64,000 nucleotides of DNA from the NCBI GenBank assembly GCA_963782345.1, contig CAWAJF010000005.1, forward strand, positions 372,001 through 436,000. Direction: 5' to 3'. How positions within the stretch are numbered: the stretch's first letter is position 1; each line of letters opens with the position of its first letter. The translations under genes were made by a program, and so were the position numbers. Source of the stretch: DASUPK01 sp963782345 (GTDB lineage Bacteria; Actinomycetota; Thermoleophilia; Solirubrobacterales; 70-9). The notes beneath the pieces were generated by a model that searched no databases, was not told the DNA's origin, and saw nothing but the letters and a program-made list of their open reading frames with translations. Of the stretch, positions 24,851 through 33,363 are shown piece by piece.

Positions 24851-25519
24851 TCAGCCGCCGACGGCGCCGTGCCAGGCGCCGATCGCGCTGACCAGCGAGA
24901 TGGCGAGCGCGACTCCCGCTCCCAGCGAGGCGGCGACGAGCATGCCGCGCAGCCCGGAGCCCGGCACGCGCTCGCGCCGCCGGGGACGCTCGCTCTCGCC
25001 CAGCCACGCGCTCCAAGAACCGGGCACGCGGGGGCCCAGCAGAGAGCTGGCCATCCGGGGGAGATGGGCGAGGAAGTGGATTCCGAAGGCGAAGGCCCAG
25101 ACCGCGAAGAAGGCCTGATGCAGGAAGACGACCTGGTTGGATTTCTGGCCGAGCGCCAGGAGCCAGACCCCGGTCGCGAAGATCCCGACCGTCGCGGCGA
25201 CCAGCACCGGCGCCATCAGCCGCAGGGCCAGTGGGGGCGGCCCCTTCTCCACATAGCGGCGCGAGTTGGTGTAGTAGCGGGCCATGCGGTAGCCGGTGCT
25301 GGCGAGCTTCAGCAGGACGGGCGGGATCAACACCAGCCCGATGAACATGTGGACGCTGAGCAGCCCGTTCAACTTCAACAGGGTGATCCCCTCGGCGATC
25401 AGCAGGACCGTCAGGATCACCCCGGCCGCGATCGTCAGTCGCTCGTTCCCCGCGGTGCCGCCGAGGCGGTCGCTGCGGGTGGCCGTGGTGGGCCGGTGGG
25501 TGCCTGCGTAGGTCTCCAT
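24851..25519 (-). CDS. Membrane protein with paired histidines, cytochrome b561-like
   Basis: A 222-residue protein with about five hydrophobic segments (roughly 28-46, 52-72, 98-123, 130-150 and 195-215). Histidines lie in or near helices: SVHMFIG, VFLHQAFFAVW and GIHFLAHLPR. This placing could bind haem as in di-haem cytochrome b subunits, but it is not proven. The N-terminus and the loop near residue 170 are charged. I do not recognise an exact family. Confidence 0.55.
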   Translation of the reverse strand: METYAGTHRPTTATRSDRLGGTAGNERLTIAAGVILTVLLIAEGITLLKLNGLLSVHMFIGLVLIPPVLLKLASTGYRMARYYTNSRRYVEKGPPPLALRLMAPVLVAATVGIFATGVWLLALGQKSNQVVFLHQAFFAVWAFAFGIHFLAHLPRMASSLLGPRVPGSWSAWLGESERPRRRERVPGSGLRGMLVAASLGAGVALAISLVSAIGAWHGAVGG

Positions 25520-25662
25520 CCGCCGGATCGTGCCGCCCCGCGGTCAGCCCGATCTAAGAGCCGAATGAGAGGGCGCTTACCTTCCGAAATCGCATGTCAC
25601 TTTGGGCGGCCCCCGTTCGTCGTAAGGGTGAAACCGAAACGAATCTCTTGAAGGAGTCAAAA

Positions 25663-27042
25663 GTGGAAGCGATGCCACAGGAGTCCCCAGATATCCCGAT
25701 CTCCGAGCTCCGTGCCGCGCTCGGCGAAGACGTGATCACACCCGTTGACGCGAGCTACGACGAGGCCCGGCAGGTCTTCTTCAAGGGCATTGACCGCCGC
25801 CCGCTGGCAATCGCCCGGGTGGTCGGCGCCGATGATGTCTCGCGCGCGGTCTCGTTCGCTCGGGACGGTGGATTCGAGCTCGCGGTGCGCAGCGGGGGGC
25901 ACAGCCGCGCGGGCTACGGGACGACCGATGGCGGCATTGTGATCGACCTGTCGCGGATGAACGCCGTCGACATCGACGTTGACGGGAAGACCGCCTGGGT
26001 CGAGCCCGGGATCACGGCGGGCGAGTACACGACCGTCACCGGTGAGCACAGGCTCGTCACGGGCCTCGGGGACGCCGGCTCGGTGGGAGTGGGCGGAATC
26101 ACGCTCGCCGGTGGAGTGGGATTTCTCGTTCGAAAGAACGGTCTGACGATCGACGACCTGCTCGCCGCGGAGGTGGTGACTGCAGACGGTGAAGTCCTCC
26201 GGGTGAGCGAGGAGAGCGAGCCCGATCTCTTCTGGGCGATCCGCGGCGGGGGAGGCAACTTCGGCGTCGTCACCCGCCTCCAGCTGCGCCTGCACGAGAT
26301 CTCCGAGATCGTCGGCGGCATGATGGTCCTGCCGGCGACGCCGGAGGTGGTCACCGGCTTCCTCGATGCAGCGAATGCGGCCCCCGAGGAGCTCTCGACG
26401 ATCGCCAACGTGATGCTCGCGCCTCCGATGCCGTTCATCCCCGAGGATGCCCATGGCCAGCCGATCGTGATCGCCCCGATGGCCTACGTCGGACCCGTCG
26501 ACCAGGCCGAGTCGGTGATCGCGCCGTTCCGCGCCCTGGCCGAGCCGTACGCCGACATGGTGCGCCCGATGCGCTACCCGGAGCTCTACGAGGGACCGGA
26601 GCAGGCGGCCAACTTGGCGTCGATGACCGGCTTCTTCGCCGACTCGCTCGAGCCGGCCGGCGTGGAGGCGATTTTCGAGCAGCTCCCCAAGTCCACGGCG
26701 ATGATGAAGGCGGTGCAGCTGCGTGTGCTCGGCGGCGCCCTGGCGAAGGTGCCCAACGACGCCACCGCGTTCGCGCACCGGGACCGCGGGCTGTTCGTGA
26801 ACGTCGCGGCGATGTACATGGATGGCGGGGAGGCGGCGACCCATGACACCTGGGTCGCCGCGGCCGCGGACGCCCTCGGCAAGGATGGCGCGGGCGGCTA
26901 CGTCGGCTTCATGGGCGAGGAGGACGAGCCGTCGCTCCGCGCCGCCTACCCGGGTGCCGCATGGGACCGGCTCCGGGAGATCAAGGGCCGCTACGACCCG
27001 GACAACCTCTTCCGCCTCAACCACAACATCCCGCCGGCCTGA
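25663..27042 (+). CDS. FAD-linked oxidoreductase of the berberine-bridge-enzyme type
   Basis: A 459-residue flavoprotein. The PCMH-type FAD domain has LAVRSGGHSRAGYGTTDGGIVIDLSRM, with the His in SGGH as the expected covalent FAD site, then GITLAGGVGFLVRKNGLTIDDLLAAEVVTADGEVLRV and IRGGGGNFGVVTRLQLRLH. The C-terminus ends in RYDPDNLFRLNHNIPP, the BBE domain. No second covalent Cys is visible. GTG 25663 follows AAGGAG at six bases. It has a paralogue at 29117-30457. The substrate is unknown. Confidence 0.88.
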   Translation: MEAMPQESPDIPISELRAALGEDVITPVDASYDEARQVFFKGIDRRPLAIARVVGADDVSRAVSFARDGGFELAVRSGGHSRAGYGTTDGGIVIDLSRMNAVDIDVDGKTAWVEPGITAGEYTTVTGEHRLVTGLGDAGSVGVGGITLAGGVGFLVRKNGLTIDDLLAAEVVTADGEVLRVSEESEPDLFWAIRGGGGNFGVVTRLQLRLHEISEIVGGMMVLPATPEVVTGFLDAANAAPEELSTIANVMLAPPMPFIPEDAHGQPIVIAPMAYVGPVDQAESVIAPFRALAEPYADMVRPMRYPELYEGPEQAANLASMTGFFADSLEPAGVEAIFEQLPKSTAMMKAVQLRVLGGALAKVPNDATAFAHRDRGLFVNVAAMYMDGGEAATHDTWVAAAADALGKDGAGGYVGFMGEEDEPSLRAAYPGAAWDRLREIKGRYDPDNLFRLNHNIPPA

Positions 27043-27044
27043 GC

Positions 27045-28154
27045 TCAGGCGAGCTCCGGGGCTGGATCGAACGGCAGCGGCTCGAAGCGCAGCACCCGCT
27101 CCACGATCTCGGTCAGCTCGGCGTCGTGCGAGCGAATCAGCTCGTCGGCGATCCTGGGGAGCGTCTCCGTCAGGGTCTCGTGGCCCGCGTCATCCAGGCT
27201 AACCCCGGTTCGGAGCGGCACCTGTAGGCGGAAGTAGCGCGGGCCGTGGCCGAGGTCGGCCGGCTGGAGGTGCGCGTCGCCCGGGTGGTTGAGCAGGGTG
27301 TGGGCCCAGTGATCGGCGCCGTCCGCGGCTCCGCCGAGGGTCGCGCCAAGGATCGGCGGCTCGCTGCCGCGCGGCCAGATCCATCCCAGCCGGCCCCAGC
27401 CGCGGACCTCCTCCTGGCGGTAGCCCTCCTCGTGCAGGCCGGTGCCGATCGAGACCACGAGCAGGTCGTCCTGATCGAGGTGGTGCGGGTCGTCGCCGAT
27501 CCGCTTCAGCGCCTCCACGATCGCGACGATCACGGGGTTGGCCGCGAAGACGCCGCCGTCGACGAGCGCCCGGCGATCCACCTCGTGCGAGGGGAAGTAG
27601 GTCGGGGCTGCGGACGTGGCCAGCCCCGCATCGGCGAGAGGCCGGTTGCGGTCGCTGTCGGGAGCCTCGCGAGCCCGCCAGCGCTTGAAGAAGTAGGGCT
27701 CGCGGTTGGTCATGTCGTATGAGGTGACGATCACCTCCCGCAGCGAGTGCTGGATCTCGACCGTCCCCAGGCGATCCTCGATCGCACGCTGCAGCGGGCC
27801 GAGCGTGTACTTCGGGCCGATCCAGCCCCACAGGGTCCTCAGCTTCTGGAGCAGGCTGCGGTGGAAGATGTCCGGGCCGTCCTCGATGTAGAAGCGGGCG
27901 AGCTCGTCGCCGCTGACCGCCGGCCGCTGCGGATTCGCCGTGTCGGGCACCGTCAGGCTGAGGGCGACCAGCCCGCCGGTCGAGGTGCCCGCGAACATGT
28001 GGAAGTAGTCGGAGACGCGCGCCTCCGGGCCCGCCCGCTGCTGGATCCGCTTCTCGAGCTCCGCGATCACCAGGGCCGGGATCAGCCCGCGGATCCCGCC
28101 GCCGTCGACGCAGAGGATCCGGTACTTGTCGGTCGGTCGTGCTTCGGGAGCCAC
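27045..28154 (-). CDS. Patatin-like phospholipase
   Basis: A 369-residue patatin fold. The oxyanion loop is DGGGIRG at residues 17-23, the nucleophile Ser59 lies in GTSTGG and the Asp of the dyad in ALVDGGVFAANP. This family hydrolyses acyl chains from lipids. The arrangement (CVDGGGIRGLIPALVIAELEKRI) matches the bacterial group also found near conflict systems, but no cyclase or nuclease neighbour is present here. It is convergent with the FAD oxidase gene, two bases apart. The start is GTG 28154 with a weak ribosome site. Confidence 0.85.
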   Translation of the reverse strand: MAPEARPTDKYRILCVDGGGIRGLIPALVIAELEKRIQQRAGPEARVSDYFHMFAGTSTGGLVALSLTVPDTANPQRPAVSGDELARFYIEDGPDIFHRSLLQKLRTLWGWIGPKYTLGPLQRAIEDRLGTVEIQHSLREVIVTSYDMTNREPYFFKRWRAREAPDSDRNRPLADAGLATSAAPTYFPSHEVDRRALVDGGVFAANPVIVAIVEALKRIGDDPHHLDQDDLLVVSIGTGLHEEGYRQEEVRGWGRLGWIWPRGSEPPILGATLGGAADGADHWAHTLLNHPGDAHLQPADLGHGPRYFRLQVPLRTGVSLDDAGHETLTETLPRIADELIRSHDAELTEIVERVLRFEPLPFDPAPELA

Positions 28155-28209
28155 CTGTGAAGATGATCGCGAACCGAACAGACCTCAACTACCGACGGAA
28201 GGGGGATTC

Positions 28210-28541
28210 ATGGATTGGACGCTCGATGTCGTTGTGCTGCCCGTCAGTGAAATCGGCCGCTCGATCGCGTTCTATCGCGACAAGGTGGGCTTCCAGCTCG
28301 ACCACGATACGAAGAACGAGCACATGCATGTGGCTCAGCTCACACCGCGCGGCAGGAGCTGATCGATCGTGGCGTGAAGGCAAGCGAGCTCCAGGAGGTG
28401 ACTACGGCGGACGGCGGCACCTTCTTCGGCTTCGCCGACCCAGACGGGAACACATGGGCCGTTCAGGAGATCAAGACGCGTGCGGACGTTCCCCTGATTC
28501 CGAAGGATCACGGCGGACTCAGCGAATGGGCCGGGCGATGA
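28210..28541 (+). pseudogene. Glyoxalase/VOC gene broken by internal deletion
   Basis: From ATG 28210, after GGGGGA, the frame reads MDWTLDVVVLPVSEIGRSIAFYRDKVGF and stops at 28362. In another frame from about 28353 the text reads RQELIDRGVKASELQ, then GGTFFGFADPDGNTWAVQEIK to a stop at 28541. Together these are the two ends of one VOC protein. The usual 25-30 residues between QLTP and the ARxEL helix are missing and the frame is shifted. A single deletion of about 80 bases explains this. It is probably non-functional. Confidence 0.75.
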
Positions 28542-28593
28542 GTTTCCCGGCCCCGCGCGGTCAATGGGTCGACCACACGGAAAGGAACCCCGG

Positions 28594-29115
28594 ATGAAGA
28601 TCCGAACGCGAATGTGCACGAGCCTCGACGGCTATATCTCCAAAGCCGACGGCATGCCGGTCCAGCTCGCTGACCCGGAGTGGGACCCCCAGGCTTACGG
28701 CTTCGTCGCCCTGCAGGAGAGCTGCGACGCGGTGATCATGGGCCGCGTCACCCTGGAGCCCTCGCTGGGCGCCGACCAGTGGCCGTGGCCCGACGTCGAC
28801 GTCTTCGTGCTTGCGTCGGAGCGGCCCGAGGGAACGCCTGAGCAGGTCGTCGTCGAGTCCGATCCCGAGCGCCTGCTGGAGCGGGTTCGCGAGTCCAACC
28901 GCGGAGGCGACGTGCACCTGATCGGCGGGCCGCGCACGATCCAGACCTACCGCGAGTTGGGAGCGGTCGACGAGCTCGGCTTCGTCGTGCTTCCGATCCT
29001 CACCGGCGAGGGCATGCAGATGACGCCGTCGGTTCGCGCCGCTGAGCGCCTGACATTGACGAGCCAGCGAGCTCTGCCCAGGAGTGCCGTCGAGCTTCTG
29101 TACGAGGTTCGCTGA
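28594..29115 (+). CDS. Dihydrofolate reductase-like (RibD C-terminal domain) protein
   Basis: A 173-residue RibD_C/DHFR-fold protein: MKIRTRMCTSLDGYISKADG, CDAVIMGRVTLEPSLG, GGDVHLIGGPRTIQTYRELGAVDELGFVVLPILTGEGMQM. AAGGAA lies seven bases before ATG 28594. Its stop is one base before the FAD-oxidase start, so the two are cotranscribed and may act on the same pathway. The substrate is unknown. Confidence 0.85.
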   Translation: MKIRTRMCTSLDGYISKADGMPVQLADPEWDPQAYGFVALQESCDAVIMGRVTLEPSLGADQWPWPDVDVFVLASERPEGTPEQVVVESDPERLLERVRESNRGGDVHLIGGPRTIQTYRELGAVDELGFVVLPILTGEGMQMTPSVRAAERLTLTSQRALPRSAVELLYEVR

Positions 29116-29116
29116 G

Positions 29117-30457
29117 ATGGGGGCGGCGGTCGAGGAGCTCCGGGATTCGCTGAGGGGCGATGTCCTCGTGGAGGGCGACCGCGAGTACGAGCGGGCGCGG
29201 CTCTGCTTCAACCTGCTGATCGACAGGCGCCCGGCCGCAATCGCCCGGTGTGTCGATGCCGACGACGTCGCGGTGTCGTTGGAGGTCGCGCAGTCGAACG
29301 GTTTTGAGATTGCGGTGCGGGGAGGAGGCCACAACCCCGCCGGCCACTGCGCCGTCGACGACGGCCTGGTGATCGACCTCTCCCGGATGCGGAACGTCGA
29401 GGTGGATCCCGAGGCGCGGATCGCGATCTCCGAGGGCGGCGCCACCTGGCTCGACTTCGACGCCGCGACCCAGGCGCACGGCCTGGTTACTCCGGGCGGC
29501 GTCGTGGGCTCGACCGGCGTCGCCGGACTGGCGCTCGGCGGCGGGATCGGCCACCTGACAGCCCAGTTCGGCCTCACCTGCGACAGTCTGATCGCCGCCG
29601 AGCTGGTCACCCCGGCCGGCGAGGTGGTCCCCGCCAACGGCGACGAGGCCCCGGAGCTGCTCTCGGGCATCCGCGGCGGCGGAGGCAACTTCGGCGTCGC
29701 GACCCGGCTCGAGTTCCGGCTTCACCCGCTCGAACGCGTCGTCGGCGGCCGGCTCGACTATGCCGGTGACGTCGCCGGCGCGCTGCGCGCCTTTCGCGAC
29801 GTCGACGCTCGGGCGAGCAACGAGATCAGCATCCAGGCGCAGATCTCGGTCGACCAGGACCTCGATCCGACCCTGGTCGTCGTCCCCTGCCACACCGGCA
29901 CAGGCGACGACCCGGAGGAGCTGCGCGCACTGCGCGCGGCGCCCGGCCTCGTCAGCGACGGCGTGCGGCCCCAGCGCTTCCTCGACCAGCAGCGCATCTT
30001 CGACCCCGGCTACGGCGTCGATCGCAACTATTGGAAGGGCCACTTCGTCCGCGAGCTCTCGGACGAGCTGATCGACATCCTGGTCGACCGCTTGTCCGCG
30101 CTCGGCCGCCCGCCCGGTGCGATCCTGATCGAGTCCCTGCGCGGCGCCCTCAAGGACGTCGACCCGGACACCGCGGCCCTCGCCTATCGCGACGCGGCCT
30201 TCAACATCAGCGTGATGGCGAGCTGGACCGACCCCGCCGCCGACGACGATCACATCGCCTGGGCCCGGGAGACGGCGGCGGCGATCGAGCCCTGGTCGGT
30301 GAGCGGCGGCTACGCCAACTACATGCAGGCGGACGAGCCGATCGAGCGGATCCGCGCCGCCTACGGTCCGGAGTCATTCGACCGCCTCCGGGCATTGAAG
30401 AGGCAGTACGACCCGGACAACGTCCTGCACCGCAACCAGAACATCCCTCCGGCGTAA
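29117..30457 (+). CDS. FAD-linked oxidoreductase of the berberine-bridge-enzyme type
   Basis: A 446-residue paralogue of the gene at 25663-27042. It has IAVRGGGHNPAGHCAVDDGLVIDLSRM (expected FAD-linked His in GGGH), GLALGGGIGHLTAQFGLTCDSLIAAELVTPAGEVV, IRGGGGNFGVATRLEFRLH, and a BBE end RQYDPDNVLHRNQNIPP. The position where bicovalent enzymes have Cys is GLVTPGG, without Cys. It starts one base after the RibD-like gene. It probably oxidises an alcohol or sugar-like substrate, but this cannot be defined. Confidence 0.88.
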   Translation: MGAAVEELRDSLRGDVLVEGDREYERARLCFNLLIDRRPAAIARCVDADDVAVSLEVAQSNGFEIAVRGGGHNPAGHCAVDDGLVIDLSRMRNVEVDPEARIAISEGGATWLDFDAATQAHGLVTPGGVVGSTGVAGLALGGGIGHLTAQFGLTCDSLIAAELVTPAGEVVPANGDEAPELLSGIRGGGGNFGVATRLEFRLHPLERVVGGRLDYAGDVAGALRAFRDVDARASNEISIQAQISVDQDLDPTLVVVPCHTGTGDDPEELRALRAAPGLVSDGVRPQRFLDQQRIFDPGYGVDRNYWKGHFVRELSDELIDILVDRLSALGRPPGAILIESLRGALKDVDPDTAALAYRDAAFNISVMASWTDPAADDDHIAWARETAAAIEPWSVSGGYANYMQADEPIERIRAAYGPESFDRLRALKRQYDPDNVLHRNQNIPPA

Positions 30458-30500
30458 CGTGGATCCGGCGCGAATTGACCACAGATGACAGGAGACGGCG

Positions 30501-30833
30501 ATGGGAGTGAAGGAGACGATCGACGCGGCTCGCGACACGATCACGGTGCGGCGGGTCTACGGCGAGCCCTACGAGCGAAACGGGGTGACGGTGATCCCCG
30601 CGGCGTCCGTGGTCGGCGGCGGAGGGGGAGGGACCGGCGAGCAGGCAGACGGCCAGAGCGGCGACGGCGGCGGATTCGGTCTGCGCGCCCGTCCGGTTGG
30701 CGCCTACGTGATCCGCGGCGAGGAGGTGCACTGGGAGTCCGCGCTTGACCTGAACCGGGTGATCCTCGGCGGACAGGTGGTCGCCGTGATCGCCCTGCTG
30801 GTCCTCCGGTCGATCAGGAGGTCGCGGCGCTAG
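30501..30833 (+). CDS. GerW/YtfJ-family sporulation-type protein
   Basis: A 110-residue protein with ARDTITVRRVYGEPYERNGVTVIPAASVVGGGGGG, a Gly-rich stretch, then GLRARPVGAYVIRGEEVHWESALDLNRVILGG, which is the GerW (YtfJ) pattern known from spore-formers and many non-sporulating actinobacteria. A C-terminal hydrophobic helix (VVAVIALLVLRSIRRSRR) suggests membrane anchoring, unlike Bacillus GerW. Its last 20 bases overlap the convergent DUF4333 gene. Confidence 0.75.
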   Translation: MGVKETIDAARDTITVRRVYGEPYERNGVTVIPAASVVGGGGGGTGEQADGQSGDGGGFGLRARPVGAYVIRGEEVHWESALDLNRVILGGQVVAVIALLVLRSIRRSRR

Positions 30834-31155
30834 CCGGCGACGCCGGCTGAACGTGCCAGCTGACGCGGCCGTCGGCGTGCATGATCACCTGGACGGGGGC
30901 GGGCCCGTCCTGCGGGTGGACGACGGTGCACTCGTATTCCTTGCCCTCCTCGACCAGCATCTCGTCGGGGCAGTCCACGGAGGTGGGACGGACGCCGCTC
31001 TGCTGGGCGAGAGAGTCCGAGATCTGCCGTTCGATGCCGGCGACGTTGGCCTTCTGCGCGGTATCTCCGACCGAGGCGCTCACCTCACAGCCCGAGAGCG
31101 CGATCGCGGCGACCACCAGGGAGGGCACGAGCGTGTGTGTCAGCAACTGACGCAC
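30814..31155 (-). CDS. DUF4333 lipoprotein
   Basis: From GTG 31155 the product starts VRQLLTHTLVPSLVVAAIALSGCE, a lipoprotein signal with lipobox LSGC. Then IERQISDSLAQQSGVRPTSVDCPDEMLVEEGKEYECTVV is the DUF4333 domain, with two Cys likely forming a disulphide. A longer frame to 31206 exists but the signal peptide argues for this start. DUF4333 proteins are common actinobacterial surface proteins of unknown role. Confidence 0.75.
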   Translation of the reverse strand: MRQLLTHTLVPSLVVAAIALSGCEVSASVGDTAQKANVAGIERQISDSLAQQSGVRPTSVDCPDEMLVEEGKEYECTVVHPQDGPAPVQVIMHADGRVSWHVQPASPASAATS

Positions 31156-31214
31156 ACGCCTAGGATCGGGGCCCTCTCGCCGTCGTGAAACCGTAGTTTC
31201 CCGCACCCGGGCGT

Positions 31215-32084
31215 CTACTCGAAGGCGCTCTCGACCGAGGCGCCGATCCCGATCATCCCCGGCCCGGCGTGGGCACCGAGCACCGGGCCCACCTCCGAGA
31301 CGAACAGGGGGTCGCGGCCGAAGATCGGCCGGCAGGCGTCCACGAGGCGCTGGGCGGATTCGGGGTCGCGGATGTGCTGGACCACCCAGGCGTCCGCTCC
31401 CTCGTCGTGTCGCCGGCGCGCGTAATCGATCAGCCGCTCCACGGCGCGCGATCGGGTGCGGACCTGGCAGACGGGAGTCACCTCATCGGCGAAGGTGAGG
31501 ATCGGCTTGATCTTCAGGGTGGTTCCGATCGCCGCCCGCGCGGCTCCGATCCGCCCGCCCCGGCGCAGGTACTCGAGCGTGTCGAGCGAGAACCAGATCC
31601 CCCCGCTGTCCCGCGCCAGCTCGCTCCGGCGGACGACCTCGTCGGGACTCGCTCCGCCGCTCGCCGCAGTCATCGCCGCGAGCAGCGCCATCCCGGTTCC
31701 GCCGGCGGCGCTGCGGCTGTCGACGGTGCGGATGCGCTCCCCGCCCTTCCCCTCGCGGGTGAGCCGCTCGATCGCCTGCTTCGCGGAGTCGAGCGTTCCG
31801 GAGATCCCGGCCGAGATGTGCACCGAGACGATCTCCCGCCCGGCGTCGAGCAGCGGCTCGTAAACCGCGATGAAGTCGCCGACCGAGGGCTGCGACGTGG
31901 TCACGGCCTCGCCGCTCGCCCGCAGCCGCGCGTAGAAGTCGTCGTAGTCGGTGATCTCCGACTCGCGCTCGTGCTTGCCGTTCATCCCCACGTAGAGGCT
32001 GACCAGCTCGACGCCATGGCGCTCGGTCAGCTCAGGCGGGAGGTATGAGGTTGTGTCGGCGACGATCGCCGGCCCGGTCGGCAC
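31215..32084 (-). CDS. DegV family fatty-acid-binding protein
   Basis: A 289-residue DegV protein: AIVADTTSYLPPEL at the start, VTTSQPSVGDFIAVYEPLL, VSVHISAGISGTLDSAKQAI and TLEYLRRGGRIGAARAAIGTTLKIKPIL, all conserved. In Gram-positive bacteria such proteins (FakB) bind fatty acids for phosphorylation by FakA. No kinase gene is adjacent. It starts at ATG 32084. Confidence 0.9.
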   Translation of the reverse strand: MPTGPAIVADTTSYLPPELTERHGVELVSLYVGMNGKHERESEITDYDDFYARLRASGEAVTTSQPSVGDFIAVYEPLLDAGREIVSVHISAGISGTLDSAKQAIERLTREGKGGERIRTVDSRSAAGGTGMALLAAMTAASGGASPDEVVRRSELARDSGGIWFSLDTLEYLRRGGRIGAARAAIGTTLKIKPILTFADEVTPVCQVRTRSRAVERLIDYARRRHDEGADAWVVQHIRDPESAQRLVDACRPIFGRDPLFVSEVGPVLGAHAGPGMIGIGASVESAFE

Positions 32085-32144
32085 GGCGGCGGTTGTACCA
32101 CGTGCGGATTAAGACTTGAGGTTCCGAGCCAGGCGCCGGCGGGC

Positions 32145-32717
32145 TCAGAGCCCGAGCCCGCGCACGCCGGGCTCGTTCCAGCCCAGGTGGTGCGCCAGCT
32201 CGTGCTTCACCGTCCGCTCGACCTGGGCCCGAAGCAGGTCCGGATCGCGTCCGAAGTCGCGCTCCAGCGTGTCCTGGTAGATCACGATCCGATCGGGATA
32301 GATGTCCCGCGCGACCGTACCGCCCATGTACATCCCGTAGGCGCGGTGCTCGTGCCCGAGGTTCGAGATCACCACCGGCGTGTCCGCCAGCAGCGCCTGG
32401 AACTCCGGGGGCAGGTTGTCGATCGCCTCGATCACCAGGAGATCGAACTCGCTCGGCGGATAGTCGGGAGCCGGCAGAGCGGCGAGGGCCTCGCTCCGAT
32501 CGACGAGCTTCCGGAACTCTGGCTCTGGCATCTCCCTGCCGATCAGCAGCGTCATCACCCAGGCGGCGATCAGCACGATCGCGACCGCCCCGACCAGGAT
32601 CGTCGCCAGGCCGCCGAGGTGGGCGAACGACGGCGGGTTGAGGAACAGCAGCAGGCACCCGGCGAGGAAGGCGGCAAAGGCCGCGGCTCGCAGCGGGGGA
32701 ACGAGGATCTCCCTCAT
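32145..32717 (-). CDS. Membrane-anchored zincin-like metallopeptidase family protein
   Basis: A 190-residue protein. Two hydrophobic segments near residues 10-27 and 36-57 are followed by a soluble domain with VDRSEALAALPAPDYPPSEFDLLVIEAIDNLPPEFQALL and the zinc motif HELAHHLG near the C-terminus. This is the small zincin-like family (formerly DUF1025). Peptidase activity is unproven in the family. It is transcribed ahead of the DegV gene, 60 bases away. Confidence 0.78.
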   Translation of the reverse strand: MREILVPPLRAAAFAAFLAGCLLLFLNPPSFAHLGGLATILVGAVAIVLIAAWVMTLLIGREMPEPEFRKLVDRSEALAALPAPDYPPSEFDLLVIEAIDNLPPEFQALLADTPVVISNLGHEHRAYGMYMGGTVARDIYPDRIVIYQDTLERDFGRDPDLLRAQVERTVKHELAHHLGWNEPGVRGLGL

Positions 32718-32734
32718 CTTCTTGAGGTTAGGGA

Positions 32735-32851
32735 GTGGACAAGGCGGCCCTCGGCGACCGCGCCGCGGAAAAGGTCATCTTCGACCGCCTCTCGACCGCG
32801 GCCGGGTCCGACATCCAGAACCTCACCTATCGTGGACGAGTCACCAACTGA
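32735..32851 (+). CDS. Possible short peptide gene
   Basis: GTG 32735 opens a 38-residue frame, VDKAALGDRAAEKVIFDRLSTA and onward to TYRGRVTN. AGGGAG precedes the GTG closely. The peptide is helical and charged but unlike any family I know. It may be a relic or chance. Confidence 0.25.
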   Translation: MDKAALGDRAAEKVIFDRLSTAAGSDIQNLTYRGRVTN

Positions 32852-32936
32852 GCGTGTCTGACAACCGAAATCCGCTTCCGCTGTTCGCGCAAGGGGGGCA
32901 CGATGGACGATGGTGCCCCACCAGGTGCAGCTCGGC

Positions 32937-33341
32937 TCAGCGGAGCGGCTCGGCGTCTTCCCAGCCCTCCGGTGGGAAGACGGTCTGGACGACGCGGAGG
33001 ATTCGGCGGCCGCGAAAGTGGATCACCTGGCCGAAGTCGGGCTGAACCATCTCACCGAAATGCTCGGAGGTGCCCCTGGCTGCGCCGCGAACCAGGACCG
33101 CACCATCCGGCCGCAGCCGGACCTCCTTGAGAACGGGAGCCCAGTCGGAGAAGACGTCCTTCAGTGTGTCGTTCACGCGAAGGAGGCCGCCGTGTCCGTG
33201 GTAGTCCTGGCCGAGGGCGCCGCTGAACTCGCCCATGTCCCAGTCGCACTCCGGGTCGTAGAGGTCGAGGATGCCCTCGCGATCGCTGCCGCCAAAGGCC
33301 TCGTATGACCTGCGTATCAGATCAAGGCGCCAGTCGCCCAC
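32937..33341 (-). CDS. NTF2/SnoaL-like domain protein
   Basis: A 134-residue small alpha-beta barrel: LDLIRRSYEAFGGSDREGILDLYDPECDWDMGEF, then VFSDWAPVLKEVRLRPDGAVLVRGAARGTSEHFG. This fold serves enzymes and binding proteins of many kinds, so no function can be given. GTG 33341 fits the start of the fold; the frame is open further upstream. It is the first of two similar genes in a row on this strand. Confidence 0.72.
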   Translation of the reverse strand: MGDWRLDLIRRSYEAFGGSDREGILDLYDPECDWDMGEFSGALGQDYHGHGGLLRVNDTLKDVFSDWAPVLKEVRLRPDGAVLVRGAARGTSEHFGEMVQPDFGQVIHFRGRRILRVVQTVFPPEGWEDAEPLR

Positions 33342-33363
33342 GCGTTCGAGAGTACGGCACGAC

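Noticed and set aside
27045..28154. Patatin gene as part of an anti-phage (CBASS-like) system
   Set aside because: No nucleotide cyclase, Cap-type protein or other defence gene is adjacent; neighbours are redox enzymes.
31130..31160. Near-palindrome GTGTGTCAG-CAA-CTGACGCACAC
   Set aside because: It lies at the start of the DUF4333 coding region with an uneven right arm; chance is likely.
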